Source: Natronolimnobius sp. AArcel1 (lineage in GTDB: Archaea; Halobacteriota; Halobacteria; Halobacteriales; Natrialbaceae). From it: a stretch of DNA of 64,000 bases. Position numbers and translations under genes: made by a program. The stretch spans positions 744,001-808,000 of the forward strand of contig NZ_JAAKXY010000003.1 in assembly GCF_011043775.1 (NCBI RefSeq). The letters are read 5' to 3'. The notes beneath the pieces were generated by a model, which saw nothing but the letters and a program-made list of their open reading frames with translations, was not told the origin of the DNA and searched no databases. Shown here piece by piece: positions 37,549-45,332 of this stretch (its first letter is position 1; each line of letters opens with the position of its first letter).

Positions 37549-39489
37549 TCAGACCTCTTCGGAGATGTAAATCGTCTGTTCAGCCGGTGGATGGAAGATT
37601 GCACGCGAGTACTTCTCGCTGTTAATCGGCCAGGTGTTCCATCCGTGGACCGAATCTTCGATGATAACGTCGTCCTCGAGGCCGTACTGAATCCACGACA
37701 CTGGCGGCTCCTCGAGGATTGCAGCAATCAGTTCCTCGACGCGATCACGTCGCGTATCGATGTTCTCTTCGCCGACAACATCTTCATCGAAACGCGTCGC
37801 CTGCAGGAGGTCAAAGACTTCAGGATTGTCGTAGCCGGTGTGGTTACAACACGTCCCGATGAGCGATGGATCGACCATCGAACGGAAGAAGCCATCAGGG
37901 CTGAACCCAGAGGAAAGGCCGATCGAAACCAGGGCATCCTCCTCTTGGTGCATCTCTGGATCGTTGAGCATCTCGATATACTGTCCCCACTCGTACTCTT
38001 CGAATTCGACTTCGAACAGCCCGGTGGACTCGAGCGACTCGATAATCAGTTCGTTCCAGCGAACCCGATCGTCGGAGTCTGCGTTCGTCCACATCTCGAT
38101 CTCCATCGGAGCCTCGATATCGTGGTCGTCGAAGACCTCTTGGACGAGTTCTTCGGCCCGCTCAGGATCATACTCGTTGTACTCACCATACTCCTCTTCG
38201 AGTGCCTCGTAGTCGTGTGTTCCTTCGTCAGCAGCAACCGGCGACATCGGCAGTGTTGCCGGGATTGCCCAGCCCTGATAGATGTTCTCAACAATCGAGG
38301 GTCGAGGAATTAGGTGGTTCACACCCTCGCGGATTCGTGGATCCGTCCATGGCTCATGCGTGACAGGGTACTGCAAGAAGTCATAGCCGCCAGCAACCGT
38401 GCGGCGGACCTGATAGTCATCGTCCTCATCGAGGTCAGTGAGGATATCCGCCTCGAGACCAGACGTATGGTGGATCTCTTGGCTCTGGATAGCCGATGCA
38501 CGAGTCGAGTCACTTGGGACGATTTCGAACTCGATGCCCTCGATTGGTGGCTGATCCGGGAAGTCGTCAGAGCCATCCCACCAGTCGACAGCATCTGTCG
38601 AGAACCAGTGATCGTCAAATCGAGAGACACTGTAGAACGATTCATCGTCGAATTCCTCGAACTGGAAGAAACCGGATCCAATCGGATCTTCACCGTTGAG
38701 TGGGTCGATATCACCGGGTGCAACATCGAAGTGTTCCTCGGGGACGATTGCGATACTCCCAGCGGCACCGATACCGTCAGCATCCGGCTGCTGGAAATAG
38801 ACGTCGACAGTGTAGTCGCCGTCGGCTTCCGCATAGAGATACCAATCGTAGAGGTCGGTTGGTCCACGGGTCGATCCTTCGTACCGATCGTAGGATGCAA
38901 CGACGTTCTCTGCCGTCAGTTCTTCACCGTTGTGGAAGACAACATCGTCACGGAGTTCATACGTGACGCGCATTCCCCAGTGGTCGTCTCCAGCGGCTTC
39001 CTCGCCACCGTCGACATCGACAACACTGCCGTCGTCCATTTCGAACAGAACCTGTCCCGCATCGTCTGGATCAACGGCATACTCCTCGTAGTCGTCCACG
39101 TAGATGTCCTGGGTCTCAACTTCCCAGTCGGTTGCAACCCACGGAACGTTGTCTCCGTCGCGGTCAGGATGGACCATCGCCTCATAGATCAGGAATTGAG
39201 AAGCCATTGAGGAGGTCGTATCGCCACTCTCAACGGGATCAAAATCATTGATGTTCTCCGCGAGTGCCGTCCGAAGAATACCGCCCTCTTCGATTTCGTC
39301 GTAATCAACTTCCTCGAGTTCTTCGTCAGTCCGGGCGTCAACTTCGTCTAGATCACCTTCGCCGTTCCCGTTATCATCATCGTCACCAAGACACCCAGCA
39401 AACGCACCCATCCCAACTGCTGCACCAGCAATACCTGTTGATTTGAGCACCCTTCGCCGATCGACTTCAGACCACTGCTTGCGTGGCAT
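37549..39489 (-). CDS. dppA: Peptide ABC transporter substrate-binding lipoprotein (DppA type)
   Basis: A 646-residue family 5 solute-binding protein, first gene of the dpp operon. The N-terminus has the twin-arginine RRRVLKSTG and lipobox AFAGC (Cys about residue 33), then an Asp/Gly/Asn-rich tether. The mature part holds the SBP_bac_5 fold (MRVTYELRDDVVFHNGEELTAENV region, FSPDGFFRSM near the end). It captures peptides or similar solutes at the outer membrane face. Neighbours dppBCDF complete the system. The tall acidic surface is usual for halophiles. Confidence 0.92.
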   Translation of the reverse strand: MPRKQWSEVDRRRVLKSTGIAGAAVGMGAFAGCLGDDDDNGNGEGDLDEVDARTDEELEEVDYDEIEEGGILRTALAENINDFDPVESGDTTSSMASQFLIYEAMVHPDRDGDNVPWVATDWEVETQDIYVDDYEEYAVDPDDAGQVLFEMDDGSVVDVDGGEEAAGDDHWGMRVTYELRDDVVFHNGEELTAENVVASYDRYEGSTRGPTDLYDWYLYAEADGDYTVDVYFQQPDADGIGAAGSIAIVPEEHFDVAPGDIDPLNGEDPIGSGFFQFEEFDDESFYSVSRFDDHWFSTDAVDWWDGSDDFPDQPPIEGIEFEIVPSDSTRASAIQSQEIHHTSGLEADILTDLDEDDDYQVRRTVAGGYDFLQYPVTHEPWTDPRIREGVNHLIPRPSIVENIYQGWAIPATLPMSPVAADEGTHDYEALEEEYGEYNEYDPERAEELVQEVFDDHDIEAPMEIEMWTNADSDDRVRWNELIIESLESTGLFEVEFEEYEWGQYIEMLNDPEMHQEEDALVSIGLSSGFSPDGFFRSMVDPSLIGTCCNHTGYDNPEVFDLLQATRFDEDVVGEENIDTRRDRVEELIAAILEEPPVSWIQYGLEDDVIIEDSVHGWNTWPINSEKYSRAIFHPPAEQTIYISEEV

Positions 39490-39510
39490 ATATAGCAGGA
39501 AACTCCCACG

Positions 39511-39521
39511 GTACTATAGAA
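39511..39521 (-). promoter_or_regulatory. TATA-like element of the dpp operon
   Basis: Minus-strand tctatagtac is centred about 27 nt before the dppA ATG at 39489, the distance expected for a leaderless transcript. The region upstream to 39670 is AT-rich for this genome and probably holds the regulatory sites; no clear dyad was picked out. Confidence 0.55.
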
Positions 39522-39667
39522 CTTGCGTCTTGAATCACTCCATATTACGTTGAAATAACATGTCTTTGGTGTAAAATTTGAAAGTCAGATTGAAAGAAGC
39601 GGCGAAATGCCATAAATATGCGCTTATTGGTGATTGCCCGATAATGAATAAATGCGTCGTGTAATGT

Positions 39668-39757
39668 TCATACTTGATCATAAATCAGGATAGATTCGGC
39701 GTGGCAATTCGGACACTCCACCCGAGCAAACTCATCACCAGTGCAACCCGCTTGCAC
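39668..39757 (-). CDS. Possible tiny zinc-ribbon peptide
   Basis: A 29-codon reading frame from GTG 39757 giving MQAGCTGDEFARVECPNCHAE and then ESILIYDQV-type residues. It holds one CPNC knuckle and one further Cys, like haloarchaeal small CPxCG proteins. It lies 30 nt downstream of the convergently placed same-strand gene at 39788-40693. It could be a real micro-protein, a decayed zinc-ribbon tail, or chance. No RBS is obvious. Confidence 0.22.
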   Translation of the reverse strand: MQAGCTGDEFARVECPNCHAESILIYDQV

Positions 39758-39787
39758 CAATATCAACTGTTGTCCTGGCGCTTCGCA

Positions 39788-40693
39788 TTACTGGTCACGA
39801 ACAACACCTGCATCTCCGGGAACACCACTCTGTGATGTGAGATCATCGACAACCGATGGATCGAGCTCAACGTACCGTCGGTCACACCCATCACACTCGA
39901 GCGTCGCAACATCGTACGCTCGACAACACGACTCGACAGTATCCGTATTAAGGACAATCGCTGCTGAACAAAACGGACACTGGGACACAAAGGTCCGCAA
40001 TGACTCAAGAATCGACAGTCGCTGCTCGAGTGGGACGTCCATCCACTCGTCGGTCCGGTCATGAAGTGCGGCATGTGCCGCTAATTCGACTGCCAGCGCA
40101 GCATCAGTCGGCCACTTTCGAATTCGGCCATCGATACTAATCGTGGGATAGGACCGGTCCTTGACTTCGATAACAGCTGGCTCCACGTCGAAGAGATCAG
40201 CGAGACGGCTGCTATCGACGTCTGTAGAGCGATCCTGCGAAACCGCATCAACGACAGCCGTTTCAAACGCCTCGCTAAACTGCACGTTCGTTTCATCCGG
40301 CGTCAGTTCGATCACACCTGCGTCCAGGAGAAATTCCTCGGGGTCGACTGCATTTCGTCTCTCATACTCGAGTTTCTCAATGGTGTCCCACTGGGCATCC
40401 CCTTCAGTGTCCGTTGTCGGTTCGAGCTGGTGATCAAACCGCTTTGCGACACTCTCTGGCAGGTATTGCTTCGTCAACTCCGGCGTCCCGGGAACGAGAT
40501 ACCCACGGAGATAGATCAACAACACAGACGCCACGACAACCACTGGTGCCAATAACGGAGCAAACGGCCAGATAGCCACACCCAGTATCACTGCAAACGC
40601 TAGATTACCGACTGTACATGGAAGACATCGGTTGTCACCGGTGTACTCCGGTTGTTTCACTCGCTCGAGCACAGACGGTGTGTCGTCTGCCAT
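39788..40693 (-). CDS. Membrane-anchored protein with C-terminal zinc ribbon, unknown function
   Basis: A 301-residue protein from ATG 40693. An N-terminal CLPC pair precedes two hydrophobic helices (about residues 27-65). A long soluble domain then leads to a C-terminal Cys-rich section (CPFC, CC, CDGCDRRY) that likely binds zinc. The central region has VEPAVIEVKDRSYPTISIDGRIRKWPTD, key part VEPAVIEVKDR. I recognise no catalytic family. No operon partner is clear except the tiny ORF downstream. Confidence 0.65.
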   Translation of the reverse strand: MADDTPSVLERVKQPEYTGDNRCLPCTVGNLAFAVILGVAIWPFAPLLAPVVVVASVLLIYLRGYLVPGTPELTKQYLPESVAKRFDHQLEPTTDTEGDAQWDTIEKLEYERRNAVDPEEFLLDAGVIELTPDETNVQFSEAFETAVVDAVSQDRSTDVDSSRLADLFDVEPAVIEVKDRSYPTISIDGRIRKWPTDAALAVELAAHAALHDRTDEWMDVPLEQRLSILESLRTFVSQCPFCSAAIVLNTDTVESCCRAYDVATLECDGCDRRYVELDPSVVDDLTSQSGVPGDAGVVRDQ

Positions 40694-40958
40694 AGCCACT
40701 CATTTGTGTCGAGATGCAAAAACCGGACGGTTTTACTCATCTACAACAGTGGCGTGTAAAACGAGCACTTTGGGCCGCATTTCGGACCACAATTTCGACC
40801 CAAACACTGTTTATCTACTACTATATGTTGCTTATAATCCGCGTGTATCGTCTTTGGATTACGTGACTCGAGAGGGCGACACTCGCTCCTCGTCATCACA
40901 AACGGTTTGGTCGTTTCGAACAACTCCGTTCTGCGGTATTGCACCGAGCAAAATGATC

Positions 40959-41220
40959 GCGGGAGGTAGATTGAACTACGTCCACTTCGCTCCCTGCGGT
41001 CGCTTGTGGCCTACTTCAAATCTACTCTGGACTATTTTCACGAATTCGGGACTTGCACCTCGTTCCGCTCGGTGTTCGTCGTTGAATTCGTGAAAACTAA
41101 CGGGAGGTAGATTTGAACCACGCCGAGCCGTGCTCGCTTTCACTGCGCGCGACTCGTCTGGTTCAAACTACCACCATGCTATGGATGGCGCTCACGAATT
41201 TGTTCGCGCCAAAACATAGC
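40959..41220. repeat. Repeated and inverted tRNA-Met T-arm copies with large hairpins
   Basis: The tRNA 3' end sequence CGGGAGGTAGATTTGAAC recurs at 40960-40976 (one T missing) and 41101-41118. Each copy is paired with an inverted relative: 40966-40985 with 41006-41025 (imperfect), and 41106-41120 with 41159-41172 (14 of 15). Between them 41035-41047 and 41084-41096 form a perfect 13-bp inverted repeat, and 41178-41183/41215-41220 form a fourth dyad that touches the tRNA 3' end. No gene is visible here. It looks like accumulated debris at a tRNA 3' end. Confidence 0.75.
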
Positions 41221-41291
41221 GGGAGGTAGATTTGAACTACCGATCTGCGGGTTATGAGCCCGCCGGAATCTCCTGGCTATCCCATCCCGCT
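41217..41291 (-). tRNA. Initiator tRNA-Met (CAU)
   Basis: The minus strand folds as a full cloverleaf: acceptor AGCGGGA (41291-41285) pairs with TCCCGCT, the anticodon arm is GCGGG-CTCATAA-CCCGC with anticodon CAT, and the T-arm is GGTAG-TTCAAAT-CTACC. The A1-U72 end and the three consecutive G-C pairs beside the anticodon loop are archaeal initiator features. No CCA is encoded. It has no intron. Confidence 0.95.
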
Positions 41292-41357
41292 ACCCTATCA
41301 TACCCGAGTGCACTAATTAAGGGTTGTGATTCGGGTGCCGTGTGCGGGTTTCTACCG

Positions 41358-41774
41358 TTACCCCTGATGGACTTCCCACGTGTAGAGTGATTCACACGTG
41401 TAGTTGACAAAAAAGCCAACTCCCATGCCGATGACGTTCGCTGCCATGTACCAGACGCCGAACTGGTAATAGAGGATCGCCAACACGGTCAGCGTCACCA
41501 GAAAGCCCGCAAATCGCACCGCATTCGACCGCAAAAACCGTCGTCCGAGCGGTCGGACACCCATCTCGCCGTAGCTCGAGAACGTCCATCGCTCGTTGAT
41601 CGCGAAGATCACCATGATTGCTAACTCCCACGAAATCACTTTGGCCATGACTGGCCCCAACACGGTGAGTTCGACTAACGCAAACAACACAACGTTGTCT
41701 ACTGTTGCTCCCACAAGCCCCACACCCGCAAACTGAGTGAAGCGACTCCGCGAGCGCAGTGCACGAAGTCGCAT
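41358..41774 (-). CDS. GtrA family membrane protein
   Basis: A 138-residue protein with four membrane helices typical of GtrA (QFAGVGLVGATVDNVVLFAL, INERWTFSS, then two further helices ending VNYTCESLYTW). GtrA proteins are thought to flip polyprenyl-linked sugars for surface glycosylation. I set the start at ATG 41774; longer frames from GTG 41792 or an upstream TTG are possible. No glycosyltransferase is adjacent. Confidence 0.78.
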   Translation of the reverse strand: MRLRALRSRSRFTQFAGVGLVGATVDNVVLFALVELTVLGPVMAKVISWELAIMVIFAINERWTFSSYGEMGVRPLGRRFLRSNAVRFAGFLVTLTVLAILYYQFGVWYMAANVIGMGVGFFVNYTCESLYTWEVHQG

Positions 41775-41980
41775 TTGTAGGGCTTCAATCACGAATTCTT
41801 CCGGTGTCGACGGTGACTCTCTCCGATGCTGAGGTGCTCCTTGCGGCGCGCGCCAGCGCAAGCGTGCGCGTGTGATCTCGACTGTCGAGTCCGACTCGAG
41901 TGAGTAGTGAAGAACTGAGAGAACACAGCAAAAGCGTACTGGAAGCGGAAAGGAGAGTGTGTTCGCGTATGCGTGTGCGA

Positions 41981-42247
41981 CTACAGTGCGAGTTCGCCGC
42001 TTGCTTGCACGACAGCGACATCCTCGGCATCGACACGGTCAACATCGAGGAAATGGGGCAAGAAATTTCGCTTTGCAAAGTCCTCGTATTCGGCGTCCGC
42101 ACCGACCGTACACCACAACTGAACTCTGTCCGGACCGTGCCACTCGCCGTTTCGATTGATCCCGAAACAGACCAACTCTTCTCCCTCGTGTTCGATGATG
42201 GCTCCCTTCCGGATACCGGGGTCGCCGTAGATGATGAGCCGCTTCAT
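41981..42247 (-). CDS. HAH_0734 family protein
   Basis: An 88-residue haloarchaeal protein, MKRLIIYGDPGIRKGAIIEH..., with FGINRNGEWHGPDRVQLWC in the middle. Function unknown; the family is widely conserved in haloarchaea. A TATA-like gtttaatcg at about 42272-42280 is 27 nt upstream of ATG 42247, fitting a leaderless start. It is divergent from the translation operon, and a TnpB element now separates them. Confidence 0.82.
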   Translation of the reverse strand: MKRLIIYGDPGIRKGAIIEHEGEELVCFGINRNGEWHGPDRVQLWCTVGADAEYEDFAKRNFLPHFLDVDRVDAEDVAVVQASGELAL

Positions 42248-42435
42248 ACCTCGCTGTTCACAGGAGAGACGATTAAACGCTTCGAACACGGTTACGGAAG
42301 TGCAAGGAGAAAGCCCCGTGCTTTAGCGCGGGGATGAATCCGACACCTCTGACACAATCTACCGTTCGATGGCACGGCAGGGTATTCCACGCTCGTATCC
42401 ATACCTTCAAGTGGGTTTGTCTACATAGGTTACGT

Positions 42436-43716
42436 ATGGCGAAACAGGTTGTCACCCGCACTTATACTGCTTCCATCAGGAACCAGTCACGGGTGCAAGA
42501 CGACCTTGACGCCCTCGGGTTTGCCGCCTCGAAACTCTGGAACGTCGGACGGTGGACGTGCAGCCGGGTCTGGGATGAGGGCGATCATATTCCAAACCAC
42601 AACGAACTCACCACCTACCTGAAGTCGCACGAACGCTACGATGATCTACATTCTCAGTCAAGTCAGCGAGTCCTTCAAGAACTCGCTGAGGCGTTCAACG
42701 GCTGGTACGGCAAACGACTCAACGGAGACAAGAGAGCGAACCCACCCGGCTACCGTAAACACGGCGACGACCACCCACGAAGCACGGTGACGTTCAAAGC
42801 CGCTGGCTTTAAACTTGACACTAAATACAACCGCGTTCGACTCTCCCAAGGTTCAAACCTCAAGGACTACTGGTCGGACTTCATCCTCTGTAAGTACCAG
42901 ACGCAGCCCGATGTTGACCTCTCCGCCGTGGAGAACGTCCAGCAACTGCGGGCCGTCTGGACTGGCGAGGAGTGGGAACTACACTTCGTATGCAAAGTCG
43001 AGATCAAGGCGGCCGAATCTCCCGGCGAGAAGACCGTCGGTGTTGATCTCGGGATCAGCAACTTCGCCGCGCTCGCCTACGAGGACGGCCACGCCGAGCT
43101 GTATCCGCTCAACTGTCTGAAGCAGGACGACTACTACTTCAGCAAGCGACTCGCTCAGTGTGATGACTCGAACTCCGAACAAGCCACGCGGTTGAACCAC
43201 AAGAAATCGGAGCGTCGCACACACTACTTCCATACGCTCTCGAAACATATCGTCCAGCGATGTGTCGAGGAGTGTGTTGGAACGATTGTGGTTGGTGACC
43301 TCTCCGGCGTCCGCGAGGACGATAAGACCGAAGAGTCGCAGAACTGGGGCAAGCACGGCAACCTAGATCTGCACTCGTGGGCGTTCGACCGCTTCACAGA
43401 CTTGCTCACCTACAAAGCCGAGATGGAGGGCATCTCGGTTGAGCAGGTGTCCGAACGCGATACATCGAAGTCGTGTTCGTGCTGTGGTCGCACGCGGAAG
43501 CCAAACCGCGTCGAGCGCGGGTTGTACGTGTGCGATGAGTGCGGAACGACGGCAAACGCGGACGTGAATGGTGCCGAGAACATTCGACAGAAAGTATCTC
43601 CGAGTCTTGCCTGTGATGGGGGAGATAGGAGTAACGGCTGGTTGGCACAGCCATCGACGTTCCTGTTTGACAAGGAAACTGGCGCATTCGCGCCTCAAGA
43701 ACAGGTCACGTCGTAA
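42436..43716 (+). CDS. tnpB: TnpB RNA-guided nuclease homolog
   Basis: A 426-residue TnpB. RuvC-I is GVDLGISN with D204. The RuvC-II position reads TIVVGDLSGV, with Gly at residue 287 where the canonical Glu of ...VEDL stands. The zinc finger is C347, C350, C366 and C369, and RuvC-III is NADVNGAENI with D376. Active homologs use a guide RNA from their own 3' end to cut donor sites. The ATG at 42436 begins the family-typical MAKQVVTRTY; upstream in-frame sequence lies in the left end. Confidence 0.9.
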   Translation: MAKQVVTRTYTASIRNQSRVQDDLDALGFAASKLWNVGRWTCSRVWDEGDHIPNHNELTTYLKSHERYDDLHSQSSQRVLQELAEAFNGWYGKRLNGDKRANPPGYRKHGDDHPRSTVTFKAAGFKLDTKYNRVRLSQGSNLKDYWSDFILCKYQTQPDVDLSAVENVQQLRAVWTGEEWELHFVCKVEIKAAESPGEKTVGVDLGISNFAALAYEDGHAELYPLNCLKQDDYYFSKRLAQCDDSNSEQATRLNHKKSERRTHYFHTLSKHIVQRCVEECVGTIVVGDLSGVREDDKTEESQNWGKHGNLDLHSWAFDRFTDLLTYKAEMEGISVEQVSERDTSKSCSCCGRTRKPNRVERGLYVCDECGTTANADVNGAENIRQKVSPSLACDGGDRSNGWLAQPSTFLFDKETGAFAPQEQVTS

Positions 43717-43793
43717 ACCACAATATCCCAACCCTGCGGCGCGGTGCCGTGGGAATCCTCGCCCTTCAGGGCAAGGAGGATGTCAAGTGCGAT
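43640..43793 (+). ncRNA. Putative omega RNA (guide scaffold) at the 3' end of tnpB
   Basis: By analogy with characterised TnpB systems, the transcript of the tnpB 3' end and right end should form the guide scaffold, closing with the hairpin at 43756-43777 and GGATGTCAA. The guide would then read the flanking DNA from about 43786 onward. The boundaries are inferred and no promoter is identified. Confidence 0.4.
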
Positions 43794-43831
43794 GACACTG
43801 CGGTCTTGTCCCACACATTCGAAGACGAACC

Positions 43832-43847
43832 AAACGGGTTTTAAACA
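43832..43847 (+). promoter_or_regulatory. Promoter of the eL42-aIF2-alpha operon
   Basis: An accaaacggg element precedes TATA-like gttttaaac at 43839-43847, giving a predicted start near 43868 and a short leader before ATG 43881. It lies outside the TnpB element, so the operon keeps its own promoter. Confidence 0.55.
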
Positions 43848-43880
43848 GGCCGACCATAGGCCACAGCAAGTGAGATAACC

Positions 43881-44162
43881 ATGCAGATGCCACGCCGATT
43901 CAATACGTACTGTCCGCATTGCAACGAACACCACGAACACGAAGTTGAGAAAACCCGAAACGGCCGTTCGACCGGCATGAAATGGGACGCGCGCCGAACC
44001 AAACGCAACTCCTCGAGCATCGGTAACTCCGGTCGTTTCTCGAAGGTGCCAGCTGGCGAGAAGCCAACCAAGAAAACCGACCTCACGTACCGCTGCAGCG
44101 AGTGTGGCAACGCCCACCTTCGCGAAGGATGGCGCGCCGGCCGACTTGAGTTCCAAGAGTGA
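43881..44162 (+). CDS. rpl44e: Large-subunit ribosomal protein eL42 (L44e)
   Basis: A 93-residue ribosomal protein of the tRNA E-site region. It has two zinc-knuckle pairs (CPHC near residue 11 and CSEC near residue 73) and the basic stretch [14 protein letters not shown] start two codons later (43887) is possible. It is the first gene of a translation/RNP operon whose members follow at very short spacing. Confidence 0.95.
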   Translation: MQMPRRFNTYCPHCNEHHEHEVEKTRNGRSTGMKWDARRTKRNSSSIGNSGRFSKVPAGEKPTKKTDLTYRCSECGNAHLREGWRAGRLEFQE

Positions 44163-44167
44163 TTACA

Positions 44168-44341
44168 ATGGCAGGAAATTTCTACTCCGTCCGCTGTGGC
44201 GATTGTGAGAACGAACAGACCGTCTTCGGCAAAGCCTCCACGGAGGTCGCCTGTGCCGTCTGTGGCACCACGCTTGCGCGACCAACCGGTGGCAAAGCCG
44301 AGATCGAACACGAGATCGTCGAAACAGTCGAGTCACGATGA
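44168..44341 (+). CDS. rps27e: Small-subunit ribosomal protein eS27
   Basis: A 57-residue zinc-ribbon ribosomal protein ([20 protein letters not shown], then [10 protein letters not shown]), with CxxC pairs near residues 10 and 29. ATG 44168 is the natural start; an upstream frame from 44159 would overlap the eL42 stop. Its stop overlaps the aIF2-alpha start by 4 nt. Confidence 0.95.
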   Translation: MAGNFYSVRCGDCENEQTVFGKASTEVACAVCGTTLARPTGGKAEIEHEIVETVESR

Positions 44342-45138
44342 AATATAGCGGCTGGCCCGACACCGGCGAACTCGTCGTCGGCAAGATCGACGAAATTGAA
44401 GACTTCGGTGTCTTCGTCGATCTCGAGGAGTACAAGGACAAACGCGGACTGATCCACATCTCGGAAGTCGCGAGTGGCTGGATCAAAAACGTCCGCGATC
44501 ACGTCCGCGAGGGCCAGATCGTCGTCTGCAAGGTCTTAGACGTCGACGAGGGGCACGAACAGATCGATCTCTCACTGAAAGACGTCAACGACCACCAGCG
44601 CTCGGAGAAGATCCAGCAGTGGAAAAACGAGCAAAAAGCAGACAACTGGATGGACCTCGCCCTCGAAGAGGACATCGACGACGAGGACTACACGGCAATC
44701 GCGAACGAACTGATCAACGCACAGGGCAGTCTCTACGACGGCTTCAAGCAGGCCGCAATCCACGGTCATGAAGCCCTCGAGAGCACCGACCTCACGGACG
44801 AGGAGATCGATTCGCTCGTCGACACCGCTCGAGAGAACGTTTCGGTGCCGTACGTTAACGTCACCGGCTACGTCGACCTCGAGAACCCATCGCCAAGTGG
44901 CGTCGACGGCATCCGCGAGGCGCTCACGGCTGCCGAAGGCAACGGTGAGGTGCCTGACGAGGTCGACCTCGAAGTGAGCTACGTCGGTGCGCCCGAATAC
45001 CGCATCAAGGTCCAGGCACCGAACTACAAGACGGCTGAATCCCAACTCGAAGAGAGTGCCCAGCGCGCCATCACCGCTATCGACGACCACGATGGCGATG
45101 GTGAATATCACCGCGAGCGCCGCACTGACGACGAGTAA
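44338..45138 (+). CDS. Translation initiation factor aIF2 subunit alpha
   Basis: A 266-residue protein with an N-terminal S1 domain ([23 protein letters not shown]), a central helical domain and a C-terminal alpha-beta domain. It works with the beta and gamma subunits to bring initiator tRNA to the small subunit. Full length. It lies between eS27 (4-nt overlap) and nop10 (8 nt). Confidence 0.95.
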   Translation: MKYSGWPDTGELVVGKIDEIEDFGVFVDLEEYKDKRGLIHISEVASGWIKNVRDHVREGQIVVCKVLDVDEGHEQIDLSLKDVNDHQRSEKIQQWKNEQKADNWMDLALEEDIDDEDYTAIANELINAQGSLYDGFKQAAIHGHEALESTDLTDEEIDSLVDTARENVSVPYVNVTGYVDLENPSPSGVDGIREALTAAEGNGEVPDEVDLEVSYVGAPEYRIKVQAPNYKTAESQLEESAQRAITAIDDHDGDGEYHRERRTDDE

Positions 45139-45146
45139 TACGACCG

Positions 45147-45326
45147 ATGAAATCCGACATCCGGGTCTGTTCGGCGTGGCGCGAGGCCCACGACAGCCCG
45201 GTGTATACCCTTTCTGACTCCTGTCCAGACTGTGGTGCGGTGGCAGAAAACACTGCCCCCGCGCCGTTTAATCCATCCGACCCACACGGCGAGTACCGAC
45301 GCTCTCTTAAGCGTCGCAATCGCTGA
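45147..45326 (+). CDS. nop10: H/ACA ribonucleoprotein component Nop10
   Basis: A 59-residue protein, MKSDIRVCSAWREAHDSPVY..., with a zinc site formed by C8 and the CPDC pair at 26-29, and the basic helix ending RRSLKRRNR. Nop10 stabilises the pseudouridine synthase Cbf5 in guide-RNA particles. It is 8 nt after aIF2-alpha and 6 nt before the PAC2 gene, matching the conserved archaeal order. Confidence 0.93.
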   Translation: MKSDIRVCSAWREAHDSPVYTLSDSCPDCGAVAENTAPAPFNPSDPHGEYRRSLKRRNR

Positions 45327-45332
45327 TATCGT

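Larger units (their letters stand above)
42304..43793 (+). mobile_element. Solitary TnpB element (IS200/IS605 superfamily, IS1341-like)
   Basis: The left end carries a perfect-type hairpin CCCCGTGC-TTTA-GCGCGGGG (42314-42333; one G-T pair). The right end carries a hairpin built on GCCC-TTCA-GGGC (43761-43772) extended by TCCT/AGGA, followed by GGATGTCAA. Both are typical subterminal structures of this superfamily. Only tnpB is present; there is no tnpA, so mobility would need a transposase from elsewhere. The exact ends are approximate. It sits between the HAH_0734 gene and the eL42 operon without breaking either promoter. Confidence 0.8.

Noticed and set aside
40632-41093. 153-codon plus-strand frame
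   Set aside because: It runs across the hairpin and tRNA-fragment region and the 5' end of another gene; no family features.
40694-41357. Integrase or full integrated element at the tRNA
   Set aside because: No integrase-like frame is present; only short repeat fragments remain.
41900-42337. 145-codon plus-strand frame
   Set aside because: It overlaps the recognised HAH_0734 gene and runs into the TnpB left-end hairpin.
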